Notes: generated by a model not told the origin, from the letters alone. Shown: positions 1-6,133, counted from the stretch's first letter. The stretch: DNA of 7,070 bases from Oscillospiraceae bacterium (GCA_902767395.1 CACXHI010000054.1:1-7070), one strand, 5' to 3'. Translations and numbers: made by a program.

Positions 1-884
1 ACGCTTACCTCCTGCCGATTCAAGAAAACGGAACGGAACTGTTTTTCTTCTACAGAAGGCTGAGTTTCCCGTATCGCGTCCGTTATTACCTGTATAACAC
101 AGAAAGGCATGTTCCGGGTTCGGCGGAGTTTTCCGGCCCTGCGACGCCTTACGGTACAACAGTGTCGGCAACCGCGCCCATATTCCCGGATTATACGCTG
201 GTTTCGCCGTCAACCCAGTCCGTCACCATTCACGAAGAGACCGGGAGCGAAGAACGCAACACCATCATCTTCCATTACACCCCAAAGCAGTATGTGGCGG
301 AATACGTTGCCGTCCCAGAGGAAGGCGGTCGGTTGTCCCTCACCATCGAGGTTGTGAACGGGGCTGCGAATTTAGAAGGTTCTACGCCCACTCCGCGTAA
401 GGGCTATCAATTTGAAAACTGGTATGTGGATGCGGGATGTACGCAGCCGGTGACCTCTGACAATGGATCAATTGATCCTGTCACCCACGCTTTTACGCCG
501 AATCGATCTAACCTGAGTACCTCTGGGCGCAACATCTTTTATGCCAAGTTCATCCCAAGCGCCGCCGACCTGACCATCACTCGAAGCGGCGCAGAGAGCG
601 ATCAGGTTTTCGTCTATGCGGTGACAAACAACGCGACTGGTGACGTCATCTATGTGACCGTAACAGGAAACGGAAGCACGACGATTCACGATCTTCCAAT
701 GGGCGATTACACGGTCACGCAGCAGAACGATTGGTCGTGGCGTTACACTGACTCCGATATTGCCAATGTGTCCCACACAGATCCGGCCGGAACAAACGTC
801 GAGTTCCATCAACCCGCGCAGACCGATCAGTGGGTCAATGGCAACACGGCTCCTACGCCAAACCAGAAGGGGGGAGCGCCATGA
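1..884 (+). CDS. C-terminal part of a large multidomain cell-surface protein (5' end outside window)
   Basis: The frame is open from base 3 to a TGA at 882-884, giving 293 visible residues with no stop, so the true start lies left of the window. The GTG at 162 sits inside a continuous fold and is not a convincing start. Three segments can be seen, counting from the first full codon. Residues about 22-96 look MucBP-like, a Y-x-V-x-Y strand leading to a GTTVSATAP turn and a closing FHYTPK. Residues about 97-183 look like an InlB B-repeat (GSTPTPRKGYQFENWYVD, then FYAKF). Residues about 188-270 look like a Cna-B/prealbumin-type beta sandwich (ADLTITRSG, then LPMGDYTVTQ). The tail ends QWVNGNTAPTPNQKGGAP with no LPXTG motif, no hydrophobic segment and no basic tail. 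The role is probably an extracellular adhesin or fibre component. The stop overlaps the start of the following TasA-like gene, so the two are almost certainly co-translated. Domain names come from motif resemblance only; exact family assignment is uncertain. Confidence 0.82.
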   Translation, partial: AYLLPIQENGTELFFFYRRLSFPYRVRYYLYNTERHVPGSAEFSGPATPYGTTVSATAPIFPDYTLVSPSTQSVTIHEETGSEERNTIIFHYTPKQYVAEYVAVPEEGGRLSLTIEVVNGAANLEGSTPTPRKGYQFENWYVDAGCTQPVTSDNGSIDPVTHAFTPNRSNLSTSGRNIFYAKFIPSAADLTITRSGAESDQVFVYAVTNNATGDVIYVTVTGNGSTTIHDLPMGDYTVTQQNDWSWRYTDSDIANVSHTDPAGTNVEFHQPAQTDQWVNGNTAPTPNQKGGAP

Positions 885-1423
885 TGAAAACACGCAGGGT
901 CCTTGTCCTCTTGCTGGCGGTTTTGTTTGTCTCACTGTGCGGCACAGTTTTCGCGTATATGTTCAGCCGTACGGGGGAACACACCTATCAGCTCCAGCCT
1001 GCAACAGTTTCCTGTACGGTGCAAGAAAGCTTTGACGGTGATCAAAAAACAAGCATTCAGATCCAAAACACCGGGACGATTGACGCATATCTCCGGGTTC
1101 GACTGGTTTCCTATTGGAAGAATGCTGACGGACAAATCATCGGAAAGGCTTCGGTAATTCCGCCTTTTGGTCTTGCGACCGACTGGATCGCTGGCCCAAA
1201 TAACACCTACTATTACAAAAGTCCGGTCGCGCCCGACGGAACGACGCCCAACCTGCTTTCGTCCGCAATGACATTGGCCGAGGTCGATGAAGACGGGAAT
1301 CGGCAGGTGATTGAAGTCTTTGCCGAGGCCATTCAGAGCCTTCCGCAGAGCACCGTCAGCACCAGTTGGAACGTAAGCGTTGATTCCGCTACCGGAAACA
1401 TCACGAGCGCAACTTCGCCTTAA
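881..1423 (+). CDS. TasA/camelysin-like secreted protein with SipW-type signal peptide
   Basis: This is a 180-aa protein. The ATG at 881 overlaps the upstream TGA (ATGA) and follows a purine-rich ribosome site, AAGGGGGGAG, at about 868-876; an adjacent ATG at 884 is an equivalent alternative. The N-terminus MMKTRR plus a hydrophobic stretch (residues 7-25) ending GTVFAY is the pattern of signal peptides processed by SipW-type signal peptidases. The mature part carries NTGTIDAYLRVRLVSYW (63-79), a YYYK segment (110-113) and EVFAEAIQS (145-153). All of these recur in small clostridial TasA/CalY-like proteins that lie in SipW-linked operons. Family members in Bacillus form extracellular fibres; the same role here is inferred. 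No SipW peptidase gene is visible, but it could lie upstream of the window. It is the last gene before a rho-independent terminator, so it closes the operon. Confidence is high for a secreted protein of this general class and moderate for fibre formation. Confidence 0.82.
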   Translation: MMKTRRVLVLLLAVLFVSLCGTVFAYMFSRTGEHTYQLQPATVSCTVQESFDGDQKTSIQIQNTGTIDAYLRVRLVSYWKNADGQIIGKASVIPPFGLATDWIAGPNNTYYYKSPVAPDGTTPNLLSSAMTLAEVDEDGNRQVIEVFAEAIQSLPQSTVSTSWNVSVDSATGNITSATSP

Positions 1424-1433
1424 AATCCGATCG

Positions 1434-1470
1434 GGGCGGTGACGGTTTAAGCCGCCATCGCCCTTCTTTA
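1434..1470 (+). terminator. Rho-independent terminator after the TasA-like gene
   Basis: Arms 1434-1445 (GGGCGGTGACGG) and 1452-1463 (CCGCCATCGCCC) pair over 12 positions with one G-U pair and one A-C mismatch around a TTTAAG loop. A TTCTTTA tract follows directly. It begins 10 nt after the stop codon, so it probably ends the surface-protein operon and implies that the downstream sortase has its own promoter. Confidence 0.8.
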
Positions 1471-1697
1471 CAGCGCCGCCCCGTAGTGGCCGCTGACCAC
1501 AGCGGCCTCACCCTTCCGTCTACGGAACGTATCCGATCTGTGCGACGTTCTGGCCGATGTGGTCATACTCCGTGACTCTGCGAGTTCGGCCACTACAGAG
1601 GAGCGCGGTCGATCTCTGTGACGTTCTTGTCGCTGACCAAAGTGCCCTCTCTCCCTCCGTTTACGGAATCGATTCAATGAAAGGTGATCATGAAACG
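1464..1697. repeat. Non-coding stretch with degenerate direct and inverted repeats upstream of the sortase
   Basis: No convincing gene lies here. Imperfect direct copies are visible: 1491-1537 and 1631-1678 share CGCTGACCA, then the pattern CCTC-TCCGT-TACGGAA, about 140 bp apart. A second pair, CGATCT-(C/G)TG-GACGTTCT, occurs at 1534 and 1610, 76 bp apart. Inverted elements also occur: GTAGTGGCCG at 1483-1492 against CGGCCACTAC at 1587-1596; an 8-bp hairpin GGCCGCTG-ACCA-CAGCGGCC at 1488-1507; and a small palindrome TTCCGT-CT-ACGGAA at 1514-1527, echoed at 1655-1668. No clear -35/-10 pair was found, although the sortase promoter should lie here. It could be a structured leader, a regulatory array or decayed repeat DNA; the sequence alone does not decide. 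Confidence 0.5.
1681..1689 (+). promoter_or_regulatory. Ribosome binding site deciding the sortase start
   Basis: AAGGTGATC matches the 3' half of the extended anti-Shine-Dalgarno complement (AAGGAGGTGATC) and lies 8 nt before the ATG at 1698. The alternative in-frame ATG at 1677 overlaps this site's surroundings and has no comparable site in front of it, so 1698 is preferred. Confidence 0.5.
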
Positions 1698-2585
1698 ATG
1701 GAAAGAAAGAAAAAAAAGAATAAGAAACCCTTGATCGGGATGATTGTCCTATTCTGTGCCATTCTGATCGTTTCCTGCGTGAAGATTGCGGATATCCTTT
1801 TCGAGAGAGAAAAGGATATCGAAGATTTTCAGAAGCTCACCGCACTGATCGAATCGATCCCAAGCACGAACCGTTCATCCGAGGCAGGCGGAGATTCCAA
1901 AAACGCCCCGCAGGAAATTGCGCCGAAGGGGAGCGAGCCGTCCGTCGTCATTCCGAGTGTAAGCAAGCCGGGGGAGACTGAGGCCACGGAGGCCGCGTCT
2001 GCGGATACGGCGTCAAAGCCTGTTTTTACGCGGAATCTGCAGCCGCTTTTTGACAAGAACCGTGACTGTATTGGCTGGGTTTCCATTTCAGACACATCCA
2101 TCAATTATCCCGTGATGCACACGCCGCAGGAGCCGGAGAAGTACCTGCGCAAGAATTTCGATCTGGAATACAGCCGTTCCGGCGTTCCGTTTTTGCAGGG
2201 CACGCACACGCTGGACAGCGACAATCTGATTATTTACGGACATAATATGCAAAACGGAACCATGTTCTCCGAGCTCATAAAGTATCGGAACAAATCCTTT
2301 GCTTCCGAGCATCCGGTCATTGAGTTTGAAACCGGACGGGGACTCAAGCTTTATGCTGTCTTTGCGGTTGCGCAGATTCGGAACAGCAATGCATGGTATC
2401 AGTTTGCAGAAGCATCCGATGCGGCGGACTTTTCGGATCGGCTTACAGCCGTCACAAAGAGCGCTTTGTATACGACCGGCGATCCCCCGCAGTATGGGCA
2501 GCAACTTCTGACCTTATCGACCTGTTACGGAAGCAGTAAGGACGATCGATTGATTGTCATTGCAGTTGAGAAGCAGTCACAATGA
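1698..2585 (+). CDS. Class B sortase
   Basis: This is a 295-aa membrane-anchored cysteine transpeptidase. Sortases cleave a C-terminal sorting motif on exported proteins and join them to the cell wall or to each other. The N-terminus is strongly basic (MERKKKKNKK), followed by one hydrophobic segment (about 12-30), an acidic Ser/Pro/Ala-rich linker (about 50-107) and a catalytic domain from about 112 to the end. Class B signatures are GWVSISDTSINYPV (126-139), LRKNFD and GVPFLQ. The catalytic residues are all visible: His182 in IYGHNM, Cys276 in TLSTC and Arg284 in DDRLIVIA. The length is normal for the class. ATG 1698 was chosen over ATG 1677 because of the upstream ribosome site and a more typical membrane-anchor N-terminus. 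The gene follows the surface-protein operon but is separated from it by a terminator. Its substrate is not identifiable here. IVSC at 24-27 resembles a lipobox but is probably only part of the membrane segment. Confidence 0.93.
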   Translation: MERKKKKNKKPLIGMIVLFCAILIVSCVKIADILFEREKDIEDFQKLTALIESIPSTNRSSEAGGDSKNAPQEIAPKGSEPSVVIPSVSKPGETEATEAASADTASKPVFTRNLQPLFDKNRDCIGWVSISDTSINYPVMHTPQEPEKYLRKNFDLEYSRSGVPFLQGTHTLDSDNLIIYGHNMQNGTMFSELIKYRNKSFASEHPVIEFETGRGLKLYAVFAVAQIRNSNAWYQFAEASDAADFSDRLTAVTKSALYTTGDPPQYGQQLLTLSTCYGSSKDDRLIVIAVEKQSQ

Positions 2586-2601
2586 AAAGCAACAATGAAA
2601 C

Positions 2602-2637
2602 CGACGGCAGAGCAGGGGAGACCCTGTTCTGCCGTCG
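2602..2637. terminator. Strong hairpin between convergent sortase and cotJ genes
   Basis: Arms 2602-2617 and 2622-2637 pair over 16 bp with one G-U pair around a GAGA loop. On the plus strand only a weak T-rich run follows (GAGAATTGATTTCC). On the minus strand GTTTCATTGTTGCTTTTC follows, a better tract. It lies 17 nt after the sortase stop and probably ends transcription from both sides. Confidence 0.65.
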
Positions 2638-2684
2638 AGAATTGATTTCCGCTTTCCCGTGAAGGCGCACACATTGCGGGCAAG

Positions 2685-2709
2685 CTTTTCGTCGGTTTTC
2701 GACGAAAAG
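2685..2709. repeat. Perfect 10-bp hairpin downstream of cotJC
   Basis: CTTTTCGTCG at 2685-2694 and CGACGAAAAG at 2700-2709 are perfect inverted copies around a GTTTT loop. Neither strand has a T-run after it, so it is not a textbook terminator. It may protect the 3' end of the cotJ mRNA or assist the larger hairpin at 2602-2637. The 9-mer AAGGCGCAC lies on both sides of it, at 2662 and 2707. Confidence 0.45.
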
Positions 2710-2736
2710 GCGCACCGACAGGCGAGCGTGGTTTCC

Positions 2737-3333
2737 TTACTTGTCGAAGCTCGGATTCATATAGTAGACGTTCTTCTGATTCAGACGCTCGCGGAGGTTT
2801 TGCAGTCCTTCGCCAAAGCGCTGGAAGTGTACGATTTCCCGCTCGCGCAGGAATTTGATGACGTCGTTCACGTCAGGATCGTCGGACAGCCGCAGAATGT
2901 TATCGTAGGTCACGCGGGCCTTCTGCTCCGCCGCAAGATCCTCGGTCAGATCGGCAATCGGGTCGCCCTTGACCGCCATGGAGGCTGCCGACCAAGGAAA
3001 GCCGGAGGCCGCGGTGGGGTAGACCCCGGTGGTGTGATCCACGAAATACGGCGCGAAGCCGTCTGCGCGAATTTGGTCGTCGTTGAGGGTTCTTGTCAAC
3101 TGATGCACAATTGCGCCAATCATTTCCAAGTGACCCAGCTCCTCCGTGCCGATGTCCGTTAACAGACCGCGCAGCTCGGGATAGGGCATGGAATACCGCT
3201 GGCTCAAATACCGCAGGGAAGCGCCGAGCTCGCCGTCGGGGCCTCCATATTGACTGATTATGATCGATGCGAGCTTTGGGTTGACCGCTGCGATTTTGAC
3301 AGGGTACTGAAGCTTTTTTTCATAGACAAACAT
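2737..3333 (-). CDS. cotJC: CotJC, manganese-catalase-family spore coat protein
   Basis: This 198-aa protein belongs to the manganese catalase/CotJC family. In Bacillus the CotJ proteins are deposited in the spore coat during mother-cell gene expression; catalase activity is suggested by homology but should not be assumed here. The start MFVYEKKLQYPVK is typical of CotJC and is preceded by a perfect AGGAGG (3341-3346, read on the minus strand) 7 nt from the ATG at 3333. An upstream in-frame ATG at 3387 has no such support. Probable dinuclear manganese ligands by family pattern are Glu35 (GGPDGELGASLRYL), Glu65 and His68 (GTEELGHLEMIG), Glu136 (AAEQKARVTY) and His169 (REREIVHFQRFGE). All are present and the length is normal. 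It begins 2 nt after the stop of the CotJA-CotJB gene, so the pair is translationally coupled. Confidence 0.95.
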   Translation of the reverse strand: MFVYEKKLQYPVKIAAVNPKLASIIISQYGGPDGELGASLRYLSQRYSMPYPELRGLLTDIGTEELGHLEMIGAIVHQLTRTLNDDQIRADGFAPYFVDHTTGVYPTAASGFPWSAASMAVKGDPIADLTEDLAAEQKARVTYDNILRLSDDPDVNDVIKFLREREIVHFQRFGEGLQNLRERLNQKNVYYMNPSFDK

Positions 3334-3335
3334 CG

Positions 3336-3776
3336 TCAATCCTCCTGATTCGCTCGATATTCCCACGGCCACGGGGTGTTGTTCCAAGTGTAGGCGCCGT
3401 CTTGCACGGCCTGCTTTTGGAACAGGGGACCGCAGCTCTGCTGGTATTCCGCCATGCCGGATTCATACATCTGCGTGTACTGGCGGAACAGCTCCGTCGC
3501 CTCTTCGTCGTCCCCGTGCGTATCCAGATACAGGCCAAGCTCCTGAATGGCGAAGCCCAGCGCCTGCAACTGGTGCATCATGGTGTCTGTTTTTTCCTCG
3601 GTATTTACCATGCCAAGAAACGGCAGATCAAGGCAGGGGAAAAGCGTACCTTTGATCAGGCCGGTTTTCGCAGTGTACTGTGTCGCTGCATCGGGTTGAA
3701 AGGGCACGTAGGGGTTCGCAAGAGGGGCGTTAGCGGGCAGAATACCGCAGCAAACGCGAGATCCGTTGTCATCCAT
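3336..3776 (-). CDS. CotJA-CotJB fusion spore coat protein
   Basis: A single 146-aa ORF contains two proteins that are normally separate. Residues about 20-55 carry the CotJA signature (PYVPFQP, then KGTLFPCLDLPF). Residues about 64-146 match CotJB (MMHQLQALGFAIQELGLYLDTHGDDEEA, then YQQSCGPLF and WNNTPWPWEY). In the usual cotJ operon these are two short genes ahead of cotJC. CotJA and CotJB accompany CotJC in the spore coat; their biochemical roles are poorly defined. The start at 3776 has GGGAGG upstream, ending 10 nt before the ATG. The linker (GMVNTEEKTD, 55-64) is followed by Met66-Met67, where an independent CotJB would begin, and a GAGG lies 14 nt before that ATG, too far to be a good ribosome site. 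A TAA lies one base out of frame within the linker (3607-3605). Both suggest a past fusion, although a sequencing indel that removed a real boundary cannot be excluded. Confidence 0.88.
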   Translation of the reverse strand: MDDNGSRVCCGILPANAPLANPYVPFQPDAATQYTAKTGLIKGTLFPCLDLPFLGMVNTEEKTDTMMHQLQALGFAIQELGLYLDTHGDDEEATELFRQYTQMYESGMAEYQQSCGPLFQKQAVQDGAYTWNNTPWPWEYRANQED

Positions 3777-3835
3777 TTTCGATGATCCTCCCGGTCAATG
3801 GATTTGAAACCGCTTTTTTTGACGATTTCAAACTC

Positions 3836-3843
3836 ATTCTATG
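3836..3843 (-). promoter_or_regulatory. Candidate sporulation-type -10 element for the cotJ operon
   Basis: On the minus strand the sequence reads CATAGAAT, close to the CATACA-T of SigE promoters and to the CATA---T of SigK promoters. It lies about 60 nt upstream of the CotJA-CotJB start. The Bacillus cotJ operon is SigE-dependent, which makes this a sensible place to look. No matching -35 was found at a good distance, so the call is tentative. Confidence 0.3.
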
Positions 3844-3859
3844 CAAAGCCCACGATTTG

Positions 3860-3868
3860 TGCTATACT
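3860..3868 (+). promoter_or_regulatory. Candidate extended -10 element upstream of cwlD
   Basis: TGCTATACT resembles an extended -10 (TGN plus TATACT). No good -35 lies about 17 bp upstream. A late-sporulation promoter would also be plausible for cwlD, and this sequence fits that consensus only loosely. If used, it gives a leader of about 120 nt before the ATG at 3999. The 7-bp inverted pair TTTGAAA (3803-3809) and TTTCAAA (3826-3832) lies upstream and is too short to call an operator. Confidence 0.3.
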
Positions 3869-3998
3869 GGATCGAGAAAATGTCGCCTTGCCATAGAAGA
3901 CGCGGTGGATTGTCTGCTTTTGGAGCATTTTACGTTTCGTAGCGGGACCGTCTGAATACCCGCCTGCCTGCGGACATAGAATGCCCCGAGGTGGTATC

Positions 3999-4721
3999 AT
4001 GGTATGGTTCAGGAAAATGATTCCGATTTACGTTGCCGCCCTGTCTCTGACCCTGCTGCTCGCGGTCATGGCCTCTGAGGGCGTCACGGTGTTTGCCGGT
4101 GCGCTGGAGCTTGCAGAGCCGTCGAATCGGCAGATAGTGATTTTGGATCCGGGACATGGGGGAGAGGACGGCGGAGCGGTTTCTCCTAACGGCGTCTTGG
4201 AAAGCGCATTAAACTTGGAAATCAGTCTCCGTCTGCGCGACCTGCTCAATTTTCTTGGCGTGCCGGTTCAAATGACGCGGGAGACAGACTGTTCCATTTA
4301 TAGTGCGGAGGCGCAAACAGTCTCTGAAAAGAAGATCTCTGATTTGAAAAACCGTGTTCGCATCGTCAACGAAGCGCCCGATGCGCTCTTGGTCAGCATC
4401 CATCAGAATATGTTCCCCGAGTCCAAGTACTACGGCACGCAGGTTTTCTACGCCGAAACAGCGGGGAGTCAATTGCTGGCGGAGTCCTTGCAGGCGCTTT
4501 TTTCGTCGGAGCTCGATCCGACCAATCATCGAATGGCGAAGCGTGCCCAGAACGTATATCTGATGAACAGAATTCACCATCCCGGAATTCTGGTAGAGTG
4601 CGGCTTTCTCTCCAATCCAAAGGAGGAGCAGCTTCTCCAGAACATGGACTATCAGAAAAAACTGGCTGCCGTGATCGCGGCAGGCGTCTCGACGATGCTG
4701 TGGAGCCGTACCGTTTCCTGA
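3999..4721 (+). CDS. cwlD: N-acetylmuramoyl-L-alanine amidase, CwlD-type
   Basis: This 240-aa Amidase_3 enzyme is zinc-dependent and removes the peptide stem from muramic acid. CwlD-type members do this in spore cortex peptidoglycan as the first step to muramic-delta-lactam, the mark recognised by germination lytic enzymes. The N-terminus MVWFRKMIP plus a hydrophobic stretch (about 8-35) is a signal or anchor sequence. Zinc and catalytic residues are visible: His53 (ILDPGHGGEDGG), Glu68 (NGVLESALNLE), His135 (LVSIHQN) and Glu200 (ILVECGFLSNP). The length fits CwlD, with no added wall-binding domain. The start at 3999 is chosen because GAGGTGG (3988-3994) lies just upstream; the ATG at 3981 precedes that site. 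Gln136 stands where Ala or Leu is more usual after the second His, a small oddity. The divergent cotJ operon supports a sporulation role. A different monofunctional amidase of the same family remains possible. Confidence 0.9.
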   Translation: MVWFRKMIPIYVAALSLTLLLAVMASEGVTVFAGALELAEPSNRQIVILDPGHGGEDGGAVSPNGVLESALNLEISLRLRDLLNFLGVPVQMTRETDCSIYSAEAQTVSEKKISDLKNRVRIVNEAPDALLVSIHQNMFPESKYYGTQVFYAETAGSQLLAESLQALFSSELDPTNHRMAKRAQNVYLMNRIHHPGILVECGFLSNPKEEQLLQNMDYQKKLAAVIAAGVSTMLWSRTVS

Positions 4722-4755
4722 CTTGAGACGCTATGAAACAAAAAAGGGAGTACCT

Positions 4756-6123
4756 ATGAAGCCTAAAACGATTTTTTACTGCACGAACTGTGGAAACGAA
4801 ACCCTGCAATGGATGGGAAAATGTCCGGCTTGCGGCGCGTGGAATACACTGACCGAGCACACGGAAGCACCGGCAAAGGCCTCGCGCCGCGCCGCGCCGA
4901 CGGAACGAGATGGGAGAAGACCAAAGCGCCTGTCGCAGATCGTCAGCGGGAGCGAGCAGCGGTTTTTCAGCGGCTTTGGGGAGTTGGATCGCGTCCTCGG
5001 CGGCGGTGCGGTAAAAGGCTCTCTCGTCCTTGTGGGAGGCGCACCGGGCATCGGAAAGTCAACGCTTCTGCTCCAAATCTGCCGCGAGCTTGGTAAAACG
5101 AATCGGATTCTTTACGTCTCGGGCGAAGAGAGCGAGAGCCAACTGAAGATGCGCGCGGAGCGGCTCCATGTGGCAGGGGAGGACCTCTTGCTGTTTGCGG
5201 AAACGGAGATGGATGAGATCGTTCGCGCGGTCAACGAGACGGAACCCGACATTTTGATTGTGGATTCCATCCAGACCATGTACGCTTCTGAAAACGATTC
5301 CACGCCAGGTGGAATCTCCCAAGTCAAGGACTGTACGATGGCGATCTTACAGCTCTCCAAGCAGACGGGAGTCACCGTATTTGTGGTTGGACACGTCAAC
5401 AAGGAGGGCTCCATCGCCGGACCGAAGGTGCTCGAGCACATGGTGGACTGCGTGCTCTACTTTGAAGGGGAGCGGAACGGTCCGTACCGCCTCCTGCGGG
5501 CGGCAAAGAACCGCTTCGGCTCCACAAACGAGATCGGTGTCTTCGAGATGTGCGATACTGGACTGCGGGAGATTCCGAATCCCTCGGAGGTCCTGCTGGC
5601 AGGCCGCCCGAAGGGGGCGGCAGGAACCTGCGTGGCCTGCGCGATGGAGGGCAGTCGTCCGGTTCTCGCGGAGGTTCAGGCGCTGGTCACCAGAAGCTAC
5701 TTAAATGTGCCAAGGCGGACGACGGACGGCTTTGATTTTAATCGCGCAGCGCTGCTGGTGGCGGTACTGGAAAAACGCGGAGGCCTGCGGCTGTCGGACT
5801 GCGATCTGTTTCTGAACGTCATCGGCGGTCTGCGAATCGACGAACCCGGCTCCGACCTGCCGGTTGCAATTGCTGTGGCATCCAGTTTCCGGGATGCGCC
5901 GGTGTCGGACGATCTGACAGCCATTGGGGAGATCGGATTGACAGGGGAGACCCGAATGGTTTCCAGCTTAGAGCAGCGCCTGAGTGAGATCGCGCGGCTG
6001 GGCTTTACCAAATGCATCATTCCGCGCAATGGCTCTGAAAAGCTGACGCCGCCCAAGGGCTTGCAGCTTTTCCGGGTGCGCAACATCCGGGAGGCAATAG
6101 AAATCGCTCTGGGCGAATCCTGA
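4756..6123 (+). CDS. radA: DNA repair protein RadA
   Basis: This 455-aa RecA-superfamily ATPase, also called Sms, promotes branch migration of recombination intermediates and works alongside RecA in the cytoplasm. The domain order is complete. An N-terminal zinc finger has Cys9, Cys12, Cys23 and Cys26 (CTNC and CPAC). Walker A is GGAPGIGKST (94-103, Lys101) and Walker B is ILIVDS (166-171, Asp170). The RadA-specific KNRFG motif is at 251-255. A Lon-protease-like C-terminal domain runs from about 270 to the end. The length is typical. Ala96 in Walker A is usually an acidic residue in RadA (GGDPG/GGEPG), a mild deviation. The ATG at 4756 is chosen over earlier frame starts because GGGAG lies 5 nt upstream and the Zn-finger start MKPKTIFYCTNCG is canonical. 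The gap from cwlD is 34 bp without a terminator, so co-transcription is likely. Confidence 0.97.
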   Translation: MKPKTIFYCTNCGNETLQWMGKCPACGAWNTLTEHTEAPAKASRRAAPTERDGRRPKRLSQIVSGSEQRFFSGFGELDRVLGGGAVKGSLVLVGGAPGIGKSTLLLQICRELGKTNRILYVSGEESESQLKMRAERLHVAGEDLLLFAETEMDEIVRAVNETEPDILIVDSIQTMYASENDSTPGGISQVKDCTMAILQLSKQTGVTVFVVGHVNKEGSIAGPKVLEHMVDCVLYFEGERNGPYRLLRAAKNRFGSTNEIGVFEMCDTGLREIPNPSEVLLAGRPKGAAGTCVACAMEGSRPVLAEVQALVTRSYLNVPRRTTDGFDFNRAALLVAVLEKRGGLRLSDCDLFLNVIGGLRIDEPGSDLPVAIAVASSFRDAPVSDDLTAIGEIGLTGETRMVSSLEQRLSEIARLGFTKCIIPRNGSEKLTPPKGLQLFRVRNIREAIEIALGES

Positions 6124-6133
6124 CAATCCTGAA

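Noticed and set aside
468..935. 155-codon minus-strand ORF
   Set aside because: It is a shadow of the surface-protein gene; the plus strand has coherent beta-domain motifs and a coupled downstream start.
1468..1677. 69-codon minus-strand ORF in the sortase upstream region
   Set aside because: Its Arg/Ser-rich composition is best explained by the repeats there. It has no ribosome site before its ATG and no recognisable domain.
2659..3162. 167-codon plus-strand ORF
   Set aside because: It is antisense to cotJC, which has all the family residues and a perfect ribosome site. The ORF shows no domain and has low-complexity shadow composition.
3402..3785. 127-codon plus-strand ORF
   Set aside because: It lies antisense to the well-supported CotJA-CotJB gene and has no recognisable motif or ribosome site.
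3880..3942. 20-codon plus-strand ORF as a possible leader peptide for cwlD
   Set aside because: It has no Shine-Dalgarno sequence before its ATG and no attenuator-like hairpin pair after it.
4393..4860. 155-codon minus-strand ORF spanning the cwlD-radA junction
   Set aside because: It overlaps catalytic parts of cwlD and the RadA zinc finger on the other strand; its Arg/Ser/Pro-rich content is typical of a shadow frame.
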